From: Bacteroidota bacterium
Lineage (GTDB): Bacteria; Bacteroidota; Bacteroidia; M30B66
Direction of reading: 5' to 3'
Assembly: GCA_947460255.1 (NCBI GenBank)
Contig: CANHIS010000018.1
Coordinates: 1 to 48,928 of the forward strand
DNA length: 48,928 nucleotides
Shown here: positions 8,531 to 16,786 of the stretch, in pieces
Layout of the letters: every line of letters begins with the position of its first letter
Position numbering within the stretch: the stretch's first letter is position 1
Made by a program: the position numbers and the translations under genes
Notes under the pieces: model-generated
Databases searched by the model: none
What the model was told of the DNA's origin: nothing
The model's input: the letters and a program-made list of their open reading frames with translations, nothing else

Positions 8531-10174
8531 TTACGACAAGCCTTGCGAAAACGGCAGATGAACTGTGAAAGTACTGCCAATATCCAGTTCACTTTCTAGT
8601 TTCACAGTGCCGTTGTGTTTGTCTGCAATAACTTTAACGTAACTCAAGCCTAAACCGAAGCCCTTCACATTGTGAATGTTTCCGGTGGGCACTCTGTACA
8701 ATTTTTCAAAGATCTTTTTCTGTTGATCGCGTGAAATACCAATTCCGTTATCGGCAACTGAAACGTAAAACTGTGTGTTTGTATTGCGGGTCTTAATAAT
8801 CAATTCGGGTGCTTCAGGTGTGTATTTCAATGCATTGTCGATCAAATTGAAGATCACATTTGTTAAATGCACCAAATCTCCTTCCACAACAAACTGCGTT
8901 GCTTCCTTTTGGATAGTGACCTTTACCTTTCGTTTGTCGATGTGCATACGCATGCTTTTCAGCACTTTATCAATTACTTGATGCATATCAACCGCACTGA
9001 GTTGAAGTTGAAAATCAGATTTATCGAGCAAAGCGCTTTGCAATACATTTTCTACCAACTGTGCCAAACGCTTGTTTTCTTCGGCAATCATGCGCGTGTA
9101 ATTTTCGAGCATTCTTGGTGTCTTGGCAATGTCGGCATCGTTCAACGCTTCACAAGCCAGCGAAATGGTAGAAATCGGCGTCTTCAACTCATGTGTCATG
9201 TTGTTGATGAAATCGTTCTTGATGCTCGATAGTTTCTTTTGCCTGATAATCGTTGATATGGTGTAGTAAAACGAACCAATGATTATCAGAATGAAAAATC
9301 CCGAAGAGGCAAACATCAGCCTCAAATTGCTGAAAACGTAGTTGTTTTGCTCAGGGAAATAGAGCATTAGGTAATCTGGGTGGTAGAAAATATCATGAGG
9401 GAACAGCCGCATACGAAAGCGTGTTTTCATGATTTCTTGGGTGTAATCTGTTGGATGATCCACGAATAGCTTGTTGTTCATGAAATCGTACAAGCCAAAC
9501 TCGAAAGGCGTTGTGATGCCTGCCGCTTTGAATTCGGTTCTGAGCAAAGAATCAATCATTTTCGGATTTACCCGATCTTCCACACCAGTGCGCATATTGA
9601 GGTTGAAGAGCTCATTAAAAACGTCGGTTACCAAACCCGATTTCTTCATCAAACGCTCCAGCCTTGGATCACTTCGCTTTTCGAGTGAACTTACCGTTCC
9701 TGCTACATCTGAGAAAAACGGAGCGCCATTGGTTTGCTTTGATTTCCTAACCTTTCGGTATTGCTTCGTGCCCGTTGAATCGGAGAAATTTTCCTCAATA
9801 ATTTCTACCGTTCCATCTGAACTCAACTGACGGAATTCCGTTTGAATTTCGCCCGGACTCACTTCGTTCCAAAACACAAGTCCGGATGTGGTTGTGTCTT
9901 CGCGGTTGATGTTTTGTCGAATCAAGGAGTCGATGCCCATGAAAAACATTTTGCCCTGTCGGGATGCATCAAATTTCTTCCTGACATTCTGCGCTACTTC
10001 CTGTTTTTCAACAAGTTCCACCACATTCGACAGCACTTGATTCACGGTGCTTTCGAAGCGTTGTCGCTCAAGAGAAATCGCATTGTCGATCCAATAAATC
10101 TGAATACCAATCAATCCCGTCAGGGCAACAACCATCAAAACGATGATCAAACGAATGTTGGCGCGGTTTATCAT
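8531..10174 (-). CDS. Sensor histidine kinase (RprX-like)
   Basis: Membrane-bound kinase of 547 residues. Helix TM1 lies at about residues 8-28, a sensor region of roughly 255 residues in the periplasm follows, and TM2 is at about 286-310. The H-box is at FINNMTHELKTPISTIS with phospho-accepting His328. The N-box (HLTNVIFNLIDNALKYT), G1 (VADNGIGIS) and G2 (GFGLGLSYVK) ATP-binding motifs are intact, so it should be active. The sensor region shows no domain I can name. Its start codon overlaps the rsmA stop (ATGA at 10171-10174), which suggests translational coupling, and the response regulator follows. Together they form a two-component pair. Confidence 0.92.
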   Translation of the reverse strand: MINRANIRLIIVLMVVALTGLIGIQIYWIDNAISLERQRFESTVNQVLSNVVELVEKQEVAQNVRKKFDASRQGKMFFMGIDSLIRQNINREDTTTSGLVFWNEVSPGEIQTEFRQLSSDGTVEIIEENFSDSTGTKQYRKVRKSKQTNGAPFFSDVAGTVSSLEKRSDPRLERLMKKSGLVTDVFNELFNLNMRTGVEDRVNPKMIDSLLRTEFKAAGITTPFEFGLYDFMNNKLFVDHPTDYTQEIMKTRFRMRLFPHDIFYHPDYLMLYFPEQNNYVFSNLRLMFASSGFFILIIIGSFYYTISTIIRQKKLSSIKNDFINNMTHELKTPISTISLACEALNDADIAKTPRMLENYTRMIAEENKRLAQLVENVLQSALLDKSDFQLQLSAVDMHQVIDKVLKSMRMHIDKRKVKVTIQKEATQFVVEGDLVHLTNVIFNLIDNALKYTPEAPELIIKTRNTNTQFYVSVADNGIGISRDQQKKIFEKLYRVPTGNIHNVKGFGLGLSYVKVIADKHNGTVKLESELDIGSTFTVHLPFSQGLS

Positions 10175-10956
10175 TTGGTTTTACAAAGCGCTGATGCCAA
10201 TTCTGCAAATTCTGCTACCGAAAGCTGTTCGGCCCGAAGGTGGAGCCATTTTTCTTCCGTTCCATCGCCTGGAAGCATGGGTTTTAGAGCGTTTCTAAGT
10301 GTTTTTCGGCGTTGGTTAAATGCAAGCTTCACTACTTGAAGCAGAAATTTATCAGAAACTGGAAGTTGTACGTTTTGCTTCCTGCGGAGGATGATAACAG
10401 CCGATTTTACCTTTGGCGGCGGATTAAACACGTGTTCATGGACGGTAAAAAGGTATTCGATGTCGTAATACGTTTGCATCACCACACTGAGGATCCCGTA
10501 GACCTTATTGCCATGTTTAGAGGCGATTCGTTCAGCAACTTCCTTTTGGAACATACCACACACTTCGCTCACAAATGGACGAAAATCAAGGCAATGAAAC
10601 AAAATCTGTGACGAGATATTGTAGGGGAAATTTCCAATCACAGCACCGTCATCACTGAGATAACGGCTTAGATCCATTCGTAAAAAATCGCCTGGAAGAA
10701 TGCGGTCTTTCAAATCTGGAAAATTGTTTTCCAAGTATGCCACCGATTCACGATCGATTTCAGCCACTAGCAAATCGAAAGGCTTTTTGAGGAGAAATTG
10801 TGTGAGGACGCCCATTCCCGGACCTACTTCAATCACCTTTCTGCCATCGGCAACGCGCAAAGCATCGGCAATGTTAGAAGCAATGTTGAGATCGGTAAGA
10901 AAATGTTGTCCAAGTTGCTTTTTCGCTTTAACCTGGTGCTGATGATTTAAACCCAT
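10171..10956 (-). CDS. rsmA: 16S rRNA (adenine(1518)-N(6)/adenine(1519)-N(6))-dimethyltransferase
   Basis: Dimethylates the two adjacent adenines in helix 45 of 16S rRNA late in small-subunit assembly, using S-adenosylmethionine. The 261-residue protein has the starting KKQLGQHFLTD motif, the SAM-binding motif VIEVGPGMGVLT (from residue 41), and the catalytic NFPY (109-112), the usual Bacteroidota form of the NxPY motif. The C-terminal helical domain (KVKSAVIILRRK, FNQRRKTLRNAL) is complete. The 5' end overlaps the DUF4286 gene by 10 bp and the stop overlaps the start of the histidine kinase gene, so all four genes from 11249 to 7756 appear to form one transcript. Confidence 0.96.
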   Translation of the reverse strand: MGLNHQHQVKAKKQLGQHFLTDLNIASNIADALRVADGRKVIEVGPGMGVLTQFLLKKPFDLLVAEIDRESVAYLENNFPDLKDRILPGDFLRMDLSRYLSDDGAVIGNFPYNISSQILFHCLDFRPFVSEVCGMFQKEVAERIASKHGNKVYGILSVVMQTYYDIEYLFTVHEHVFNPPPKVKSAVIILRRKQNVQLPVSDKFLLQVVKLAFNQRRKTLRNALKPMLPGDGTEEKWLHLRAEQLSVAEFAELASALCKTK

Positions 10957-11249
10957 TCTAGCAAGGTTCTAAACGCAACAAAGCGATTTTGGTATCGAGC
11001 AGTGTGTTCTGCCTGAAGTGCAGAAGCAAATTCAGCACGATAGCGCTCGTAATGTTCCATAGTTGGTGCTGCATATTGAACTGAGTAGGTAAATCCTTCA
11101 CCTTCTTCGGTATTCAGCACCCGAAGGAATCGATTTTCAGTAAACATTCCTGTAGCCAAAACATCTGGGATATGTTTGGTTTTCATCCATTGAACCCAAT
11201 CATCGTGAACGGTAGGATCGATGTTCACCGTAACGTTGTATAAAATCAT
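10947..11249 (-). CDS. DUF4286 family protein
   Basis: Small soluble protein of 100 residues with no signal peptide. The sequence MILYNVTVNIDPTVHDDWV and the HYERYRAEFASALQAEH region match DUF4286, a family found mostly in Bacteroidota and of unknown function; its length suggests a single ferredoxin-like alpha/beta domain (inferred). Its 3' end overlaps rsmA by 10 bp, so it is the first gene of the DUF4286-rsmA-kinase-regulator operon. The start codon lies only 12 bp from the start of a TATCTTTG promoter-like element, so its mRNA may have almost no leader. Confidence 0.85.
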   Translation of the reverse strand: MILYNVTVNIDPTVHDDWVQWMKTKHIPDVLATGMFTENRFLRVLNTEEGEGFTYSVQYAAPTMEHYERYRAEFASALQAEHTARYQNRFVAFRTLLEWV

Positions 11250-11253
11250 GGTT

Positions 11254-11261
11254 CAAAGATA
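11254..11261 (-). promoter_or_regulatory. Bacteroidota -7 promoter element upstream of DUF4286
   Basis: TATCTTTG on the minus strand fits the Bacteroidota -7 consensus TAnnTTTG exactly. It ends 4 bases before the ATG at 11249. No good TTG-type -33 element was found at the expected distance, so the call rests on the -7 match and its position. Confidence 0.55.
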
Positions 11262-11356
11262 GGTGTTGTAGGTTAATCCTTGAGGGTTTGTGAAGGCATT
11301 CAACACCATGAAAAAGTGTAACCAATCAAATAGAATTCGAAATCAATCTAATTTAT

Positions 11357-13219
11357 TTACTGCACAGCATCTCCGCGAAGCGTTCTGAATCTTTTTCTTG
11401 CTTCCACAACATATAACGAGCCTGGAAAATCTGTCATTAGCCCCTTGTAAAGTTCCATCGCTTTGGGTGCATCTTTGATTTGGTAATCGTAAATGCCTGC
11501 CAACATAAAAAGGGCATTGTCTGCTAAAATGTCTTTCCCGTAAGCTGCCAAAAGTTTCTCTAACTGACCAATAGCTTCGGTAGTTTTCCCTTGGCGTTGA
11601 AAAATTTTGGCTCTTCTAAACAGCAAATCGTCGCCCAAAGTGCTTTCTGGAAAGGCTGCTTCTAATGAGTCGAGTGTTGAGAGGGCTCCTGAAACACTGT
11701 TTTGAAAAAATGCTAAATCTGCGCGTGAAAACATCCTTAACGCTTCACCAGTGCTGTCGAAATTAAGATTGTCGCCAATCAATAAACTAAGTTCAAGAGC
11801 ATCGTTCGAGATGAGCTTTGATGTGGCAGCTTTGAGCACATCCAATTGCGCTTTTGCCCATTCGAATTCTCCTTTGTAATAGGCAAGTCTAGAGTTCCTG
11901 AACTTTGCTTCTTGGCCTAAAGTATCGCCACGCATAGCTTTTTCAACCTGCGAATACAACAATGTAGATTCCCAAACCTCACCTGTTAAAAGTTGAATAT
12001 CAGCCATTTCCAATTTCACCTCGTTGGCGGTTCTAACAGTAAGGCCTGCTTGCGGTGTGCTTAATTCTTCAAGCACTTTAATTGCGTCATCGGTGCGATT
12101 CATAAAAAAAGCTTCCAAGTGAGCTTTTCGTATGCCAACATGTGCCGAGTTTTCGTTTGGCCCTAATTCAGTATACGTATTGGTGAGCAATGCATGAAGT
12201 TCGTTAAGCTCCTCTTGCGTGTAATTTCCAGCCTGAGTAAGCTTTCTGTACATTGCAACTGCGAGTTCTTTTCGAGCATAAAAGTACATTTCTGTAATCT
12301 GCCCTTTGTCAATTACGTATTGATATGCTTTTTTTCCAGTATCGAAAAAGTCATTGCTCATGGCCAATCTAGCAAGTTCCATGATTCGATTTCCGTTTTC
12401 CTTCAGTCGTTTATCAATGGCTTTAGATTGAGTGAATGCCGATTCGAAGTCTCTTTTCTGGATGAAAAACCAAATGAGGATATCGGAAAAAGCAATGTTT
12501 GAAGGATTTTTTTGAATTTCCTTGAGCAACTGTTCTTTGATCAATTCTCCCTTTTTCCCATCTGCATCGGAAGCGATGATGTCTTGAAGATTTTGTTGGA
12601 TCAAATCGATGTATTCGTAGCCTTGTGAATTAATTAGTTCAAGGTATTCTACAACTACTTTATCTGTTTCGCCTCGCTTATCGTATAAACGTGCGAGCTC
12701 GAGATTAAATCGGTAAATTCTTTGTGGCACTTTGCGCGCTGCGAGATAGGTTTTTACCGAATATTCAAGTTGACCGCGACCTTCAAATGCATTAGCGAGG
12801 TCTTTAATCATCATATCGTCTGAAACATCAAGCTGTTTTAAGGCTTTGTCGTACTGCTTGCGCGCATCGTCATCATCGCCGCGCTGTGCATAAACCCATC
12901 CTAAATCAACTTGATATGCAGGTTGTCTAGCGTTGCGCTTTGCTTGTTTTGATACTACCTTTTCAGCCTGTTTGTAATCCTTCAGATTGATATAGCAATT
13001 TAGCAGTTGGGTGTAGTAAAAGTTTACAGGCTTCTTTTCGTAGAGTTCTTCGTAGGCTGCTGCTGCTTTAACCCATTCGGCATTGTTGTAAAACTGTCCA
13101 GCCAATTGTTCTTCAGTAGAAGGCATTGGTACTTGTTCACCCTCTTGTCCGGGTTGGCCATATGCTGCCGGAGTAGAAAGCAAACAAATCAAACAGAAAA
13201 TTAAAAATCGTTGAAGCAT
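11357..13219 (-). CDS. Secreted tetratricopeptide-repeat protein
   Basis: Product of 620 residues with a signal peptide (MLQRFLIFCLICLLSTPAAY, cleavage near YGQ), so it acts in the periplasm or outer membrane. The remainder is alpha-helical, with many TPR-like units, for example AYQVDLGWVYAQRGDDDDAR and YRFNLELARLYDKRGETDKV; near the C-terminus are units of the YbgF/BamD type (LLFRRAKIFQRQGKTTEAIG, ADNALFMLAGIYDYQIKDAP). Such proteins usually scaffold envelope complexes. No enzyme motif is visible and I cannot name a partner. It stands alone between the DUF4286 operon and the plug-domain gene. Confidence 0.85.
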   Translation of the reverse strand: MLQRFLIFCLICLLSTPAAYGQPGQEGEQVPMPSTEEQLAGQFYNNAEWVKAAAAYEELYEKKPVNFYYTQLLNCYINLKDYKQAEKVVSKQAKRNARQPAYQVDLGWVYAQRGDDDDARKQYDKALKQLDVSDDMMIKDLANAFEGRGQLEYSVKTYLAARKVPQRIYRFNLELARLYDKRGETDKVVVEYLELINSQGYEYIDLIQQNLQDIIASDADGKKGELIKEQLLKEIQKNPSNIAFSDILIWFFIQKRDFESAFTQSKAIDKRLKENGNRIMELARLAMSNDFFDTGKKAYQYVIDKGQITEMYFYARKELAVAMYRKLTQAGNYTQEELNELHALLTNTYTELGPNENSAHVGIRKAHLEAFFMNRTDDAIKVLEELSTPQAGLTVRTANEVKLEMADIQLLTGEVWESTLLYSQVEKAMRGDTLGQEAKFRNSRLAYYKGEFEWAKAQLDVLKAATSKLISNDALELSLLIGDNLNFDSTGEALRMFSRADLAFFQNSVSGALSTLDSLEAAFPESTLGDDLLFRRAKIFQRQGKTTEAIGQLEKLLAAYGKDILADNALFMLAGIYDYQIKDAPKAMELYKGLMTDFPGSLYVVEARKRFRTLRGDAVQ

Positions 13220-13224
13220 CGAGG

Positions 13225-13232
13225 CGAAGATA
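13225..13232 (-). promoter_or_regulatory. Possible -7 element for the TPR gene
   Basis: TATCTTCG on the minus strand differs at one base from TAnnTTTG and begins 13 bases before the ATG at 13219. The same octamer occurs at the same distance from the tatD start. No convincing -33 element was seen. Confidence 0.35.
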
Positions 13233-13295
13233 CGCGGTATGCAGTTGAAATATTGATTCCTAAACGCACTTTTTGTGGCCTTGTTTCAATGCTGC

Positions 13296-13330
13296 TAAAA
13301 AAGAAACTCCGAACATTTCTGCTCGGAGTT
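13296..13330 (-). terminator. Intrinsic terminator after the plug-domain gene
   Basis: On the minus strand a perfect 8-bp stem (AACTCCGA / TCGGAGTT) with a 10-base loop is followed by TCTTTTTTA. It lies about 75 bp downstream of the stop at 13405 and should end that transcript. Confidence 0.8.
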
Positions 13331-13335
13331 CTTAG

Positions 13336-13368
13336 CCGGAGGTTTTTGAAATCAAACCCCTCCTCCGG
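13336..13368. repeat. Second hairpin next to the terminator
   Basis: Inverted repeat CCGGAGG / CCTCCGG, extendable through GTTTTTGA / TCAAAC with small bulges. It lies between the plug-domain gene and its terminator, so its RNA would form a stable 3' stem. There is no T-run directly after it; it may stabilise the mRNA 3' end. Confidence 0.5.
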
Positions 13369-13404
13369 TGCTATCCCCAACACCTAGTAACCAAACCCAA
13401 ATTC

Positions 13405-14091
13405 TTATCTAAATTGTTTGGTCGTGATTAGTACAACTCCGCTTGTAGTATCCCCATACTGTGCTGGCACGCCGCCTGTAATCACGACCATTTCTTCAAT
13501 ACCAGATTGTGGAATCTGAGGGTCTCCGATCACTTTAACCCCATCAATAAAATATTGAGTAGCGTCGACCCGAGAGCCCGAAAAGTTCAACCCTGCTCGT
13601 TCGTTAGTTTGTACAACCTTCGGCACGCTGGTAACAATGCTTCCAACAATACCACGAGGATTGGCATTCTGGAGAATTTCTTCGGCAGTGATTCTCGTCA
13701 TTGTTGGAGGCGTTCCTTTTCCGAGCAAATCTTCAAGGTCTTGATTGTAAACAATCTCGATGGGCTTCAAGCTGGTATTGCTCATCAAGCGATCAAGAAA
13801 TGTGATGCTTCCATTAGATATAACCACCTTATTGATTGTTACCTTTTGGTAGCTCAAGTGACTAATTTCAACCTTGTATTCTCCAGCCGGAATGCCTTTG
13901 ATGGAATACGCTCCTTGCATATCAGCAATAGCTCCAGTATTTACTGTGCCGCCGGATACTTTTATTACTGCGATTGGAATGGGCTCTCCATTAGTAGAAT
14001 CGCTGATCACTCCCATGAGTGAACCTCCGTTTTGTGCCTGAAGAATGCCCGAAAGCATCACTGTGAGCAGGCTAAAAAATATTTTCTTCAT
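13405..14091 (-). CDS. Secreted protein with carboxypeptidase-like domain and TonB-receptor plug, no barrel
   Basis: Product of 228 residues. A signal peptide (MKKIFFSLLTVMLSGILQAQ) is followed by a carboxypeptidase-regulatory-like beta-sandwich (residues about 23-105: GGSLMGVISDSTNGEPIPIA, GAYSIKGIPAGEYKVEISHL) and then a TonB-dependent-receptor plug (about 112-226: PTMTRITAEEILQNA, SRVDATQYFIDGVKV, GGVPAQYGDTTSGVVLITT). A SusC/TonB receptor would continue with a barrel of 500 or more residues, but here the gene stops right after the plug and a terminator follows. It is therefore either a stand-alone plug protein or a receptor that lost its barrel. No decay is visible inside the reading frame. 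Confidence 0.85.
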   Translation of the reverse strand: MKKIFFSLLTVMLSGILQAQNGGSLMGVISDSTNGEPIPIAVIKVSGGTVNTGAIADMQGAYSIKGIPAGEYKVEISHLSYQKVTINKVVISNGSITFLDRLMSNTSLKPIEIVYNQDLEDLLGKGTPPTMTRITAEEILQNANPRGIVGSIVTSVPKVVQTNERAGLNFSGSRVDATQYFIDGVKVIGDPQIPQSGIEEMVVITGGVPAQYGDTTSGVVLITTKQFR

Positions 14092-14219
14092 CGTTTCATT
14101 GTTTTGTTGAGATTAAAATTACTTCAACAGTAGCAAGCATTCAAATACAATAAATTCACCTTGTCGCTTCGATGCCCCATTTGAGAAACTAACTTTCTTA
14201 ACATTAATTGTTGAAAAGC

Positions 14220-14250
14220 TTTGGAGATTACAATCGAATCACTACTTTTG
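14220..14250 (+). promoter_or_regulatory. Promoter of rplU-rpmA
   Basis: TTTG at 14220-14223 and TACTTTTG at 14243-14250 are separated by 19 bp, an exact fit to the Bacteroidota promoter TTTG-N17-23-TAnnTTTG. The predicted RNA start is near 14257, giving a leader of about 35 nt before rplU. Confidence 0.85.
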
Positions 14251-14254
14251 CATC

Positions 14255-14271
14255 CCTTTTCCCGTAAAAGG
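14255..14271 (+). promoter_or_regulatory. Small hairpin in the rplU leader
   Basis: CCTTTT / AAAAGG with a 5-base loop lies at the predicted start of the rplU-rpmA transcript. It could be an autoregulatory leader structure as in other ribosomal protein operons, but the stem is short and AT-rich, so this is only a possibility. Confidence 0.3.
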
Positions 14272-14291
14272 TTAATTCAATCTTTAACACT

Positions 14292-14603
14292 ATGTACGCA
14301 ATTGTAGATATCGCAGGTCAGCAGTTCAAAGTGGAGAAAGACCAAACAATTTTCGTTCATCGTCTTGCAAACAATGAAGGCGACAATGTGAAGTTCGATA
14401 ACGTTCTTCTCATCGACAACAACGGAACTGTGAAAGTCGGAGCTCCCACCGTAAGCGGTGCATCGGTGAGTGCGAAAGTACTCAGCCATCTGAAAGGTGA
14501 CAAGGTCATCGTTTTCAAGAAAAAAAGACGTAAGGGGTACCAAAAATCAAATGGTCACCGCCAGCAGTTTTCAAAAATCGTTATTGAAGGTATCAACGCT
14601 TAA
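14292..14603 (+). CDS. rplU: 50S ribosomal protein L21
   Basis: Large-subunit ribosomal protein, 103 residues, the normal length. It starts [18 protein letters not shown] and carries the [20 protein letters not shown] rRNA-binding segment that is diagnostic of L21. It is the first gene of a two-gene operon with rpmA, which begins 12 bp after its stop. A consensus promoter lies upstream. Confidence 0.98.
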   Translation: MYAIVDIAGQQFKVEKDQTIFVHRLANNEGDNVKFDNVLLIDNNGTVKVGAPTVSGASVSAKVLSHLKGDKVIVFKKKRRKGYQKSNGHRQQFSKIVIEGINA

Positions 14604-14615
14604 TCGAACAGAACC

Positions 14616-14879
14616 ATGGCACACAAAAAAGGGGTTGGTAGTTCTAAGAACGGCCGTGAGTCCCATAGCAAACGTCTCGGAGTGAAAATTTTCGGTGGAC
14701 AAGTAGCCATTGCTGGTAACATCATTGTTCGTCAGCGTGGAACCCGTCATCATGCAGGATCAAACGTAGGTATTGGTAAAGACCATACTTTGTTTGCATT
14801 AACTGATGGCATTGTTCAGTTTAAGCGTCGTAGCGACAACCGTTCTTTCGTATCGGTTGATCCTATCGCAGGAGAATAA
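14616..14879 (+). CDS. rpmA: 50S ribosomal protein L27
   Basis: Large-subunit ribosomal protein near the peptidyl-transferase centre, 87 residues. It begins [20 protein letters not shown], so there is no N-terminal leader needing protease removal as in Firmicutes L27. The core [20 protein letters not shown] is fully conserved. It follows rplU directly and is followed by an intrinsic terminator. Confidence 0.98.
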   Translation: MAHKKGVGSSKNGRESHSKRLGVKIFGGQVAIAGNIIVRQRGTRHHAGSNVGIGKDHTLFALTDGIVQFKRRSDNRSFVSVDPIAGE

Positions 14880-14900
14880 TTCAACTAGACAAGAAATTTC

Positions 14901-14930
14901 AGGCTGTCCCTTTCCGGGATGGCCTTTTTT
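14901..14930 (+). terminator. Intrinsic terminator of rplU-rpmA
   Basis: AGGCTGTCCC pairs with GGGATGGCCT (two G-U pairs) around a 5-base loop and is followed by six or more T. It lies 22 bp after the rpmA stop. Confidence 0.8.
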
Positions 14931-14994
14931 GTTTGGTTAGATGCAATACAATTGTTCTCTGCAGTTGAAGTGGAGACATGGGTTTCGAGAAAAG

Positions 14995-15030
14995 AAAAGC
15001 GCCAATCACTTCGAAATGATTGGCGCTTTT
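14995..15030. terminator. Bidirectional terminator between rpmA and the transglycosylase gene
   Basis: Perfect 14-bp inverted repeat (AAAAGCGCCAATCA / TGATTGGCGCTTTT) with an 8-base loop. A run of A on the left and T on the right make it work on both strands. It is 18 bp from the stop of the minus-strand transglycosylase gene and is a second stop for rpmA read-through. Confidence 0.85.
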
Positions 15031-15047
15031 TCGGTATAACCAAATGA

Positions 15048-16616
15048 CTATTTCTTTTTCACTTTTACTTTTTGCCCAACTTGAAGCTTGGTTCTTGAAT
15101 TAAAGCCATTGAGTTTACGAATTTCTTCAAGTGTCATCCCATGGCTTACAGCAATCTTCCAAAGTGTATCGCCCGATTTTACCTTGTAAACGCTCACTCC
15201 AGCAGTTGAGGCTGGCTTAGGCGTAGTTTTAGGTGTTGTGGTTTCTGACTTAACCACAGCACTCGATTCTCCTTCTGAGGTTGATGAAGTAGTTGATTCT
15301 TGTGTGGCACTTGTTCCTTGCGATGACACCTCTTCAACTTTTGCCTTAAATGGTGCAGTTACTTTTAATCGTTGCCCTCGTTTAAGTTTGTTGGATGGTA
15401 TTTTATTCCACTTTTTAAGGTCTGCCACTGTAACACCATACTTTCTAGCAATAGCCGAAATGCTCTCACCGGACTTTACTACGTGTGTTTTTGAAGCCAT
15501 CGGCAACGCCTTAGTGATGTTCATCAAGCTATCGCGAGTGGTTTCTTTGGTTCGGTAATTATAAATGGTTTGCTCGTTGTTGATGAAGGTCGGAATCTTC
15601 GATTTTGGCAAGGTTAAAACTTGATAATTCCCCATTTCTGGAATTATTCCCAACAAATATGTAGGATTCAGAAACTCGATATCTTCAACTGGCATGTCGA
15701 GTACGTTGGCAATCTGAGCAAATGACAAACGCTTGTGAATGTGAATAGTGTCAATCTCACTGAAAATTGCACGGGGCATAATTGGATAAAGGTTGTGCTC
15801 TTTTGCGTAGTGCATCACATATGTTGCAGCAATAAAAGCAGGCACATAACCAGCTGTTTCTTTGGGTAAGAATGGCCTGAGATCCCAGTAATTGGTTTTG
15901 CCTCCAGAACGGCGAATTGCTTTATTTACATTACCTGGTCCACTATTATAAGCGGCTAAGACCAACGACCAATCTTTGTAAATAGAATATAAATACTTCA
16001 TGTACAAACAAGCCGCTTCGGTGGATTTGATTGGGTCGCAGCGTTCATCAACATAACTGTTCACTTCAAGTTTAAACAGTTTTCCTGTTCCATACATGAA
16101 TTGCCAAAGGCCTTGAGCGCCAACTCGAGAACGAGCAGCCGGATTAAGCGCTGACTCAACAATTGCCAGATACTTTAATTCCAAAGGCATTTTATGACGT
16201 GCCAAAGCTTCTTCAAACAGAGGAAAGTACAACTCCGACAAACCAATCATTCTCGACACTTGATTCCGTTTGCGGATAGCATACATATTAATGTAAGCCC
16301 GAACTTCTTCATTATAGATTAGTTTAAATGGCGATTGGGCATCGAGTTTCGCAATGCGTTCGGCAATTACCGACGATTCATAAACGGGAACTGAATCTGG
16401 AGCAAACCCCATAGAGGTCGCACGCCCGAATTCTGAACCAAATCGGGTGCTTTCAAAAAGTTTTAGATAAGCGAGTGAGTCAAGAGCCGCAGCAATTGGG
16501 TCGTCGCTAAGTAGTTTAACAGTAGTGTCACGTGAAGAAGTGTATGTACGCTTCTGCCCTTGCAAGGAATTCCCTGCAGTCAAACACAAAAGAATGATCA
16601 ATCCAAACAATCTCAT
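15048..16616 (-). CDS. mltD: Membrane-bound lytic murein transglycosylase D-like, with two LysM domains
   Basis: Cleaves peptidoglycan glycan strands to 1,6-anhydro products in the periplasm (family knowledge). The 522-residue protein has a signal peptide (MRLFGLIILLCLTAGNSLQG). Its SLT catalytic domain includes YLAIVESALNPAARSRVGAQ with catalytic Glu154, GLWQFM, and the AAYNSGPGNVNKAIRRSGGK motif. Two LysM domains lie near the C-terminus (about 376-420 and 475-520, each starting with VKSGE or VKSGD), joined by a Ser/Thr-rich linker. No lipobox cysteine is evident at the signal peptide end, unlike E. coli MltD, so it may be soluble. It lies 170 bp downstream of gatA. Confidence 0.92.
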   Translation of the reverse strand: MRLFGLIILLCLTAGNSLQGQKRTYTSSRDTTVKLLSDDPIAAALDSLAYLKLFESTRFGSEFGRATSMGFAPDSVPVYESSVIAERIAKLDAQSPFKLIYNEEVRAYINMYAIRKRNQVSRMIGLSELYFPLFEEALARHKMPLELKYLAIVESALNPAARSRVGAQGLWQFMYGTGKLFKLEVNSYVDERCDPIKSTEAACLYMKYLYSIYKDWSLVLAAYNSGPGNVNKAIRRSGGKTNYWDLRPFLPKETAGYVPAFIAATYVMHYAKEHNLYPIMPRAIFSEIDTIHIHKRLSFAQIANVLDMPVEDIEFLNPTYLLGIIPEMGNYQVLTLPKSKIPTFINNEQTIYNYRTKETTRDSLMNITKALPMASKTHVVKSGESISAIARKYGVTVADLKKWNKIPSNKLKRGQRLKVTAPFKAKVEEVSSQGTSATQESTTSSTSEGESSAVVKSETTTPKTTPKPASTAGVSVYKVKSGDTLWKIAVSHGMTLEEIRKLNGFNSRTKLQVGQKVKVKKK

Positions 16617-16786
16617 TCGCAGAAGAACGTCAAAACCTGAACGGTAGTATTATAAATGAATCCCTGAATCGGTAGTCGTTCAGGATTTTCCAAACCTACA
16701 GGATTTTTCGATACGATAAATCCTTGTTGAAGCCAAATTCAACACAGGTTTGTTGACAAAGTATACGCTTTTATGAAGCTTTTAGG

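Noticed and set aside
8867-10339. Plus-strand frames of 119-165 codons opposite the histidine kinase gene
   Set aside because: The minus strand encodes a complete kinase with all motifs; the opposite frames have no recognisable domain.
13405-14091. Plug gene as a frameshifted TonB receptor
   Set aside because: I looked for a barrel in all frames downstream on the minus strand; only hairpins, a terminator and the TPR gene start follow.
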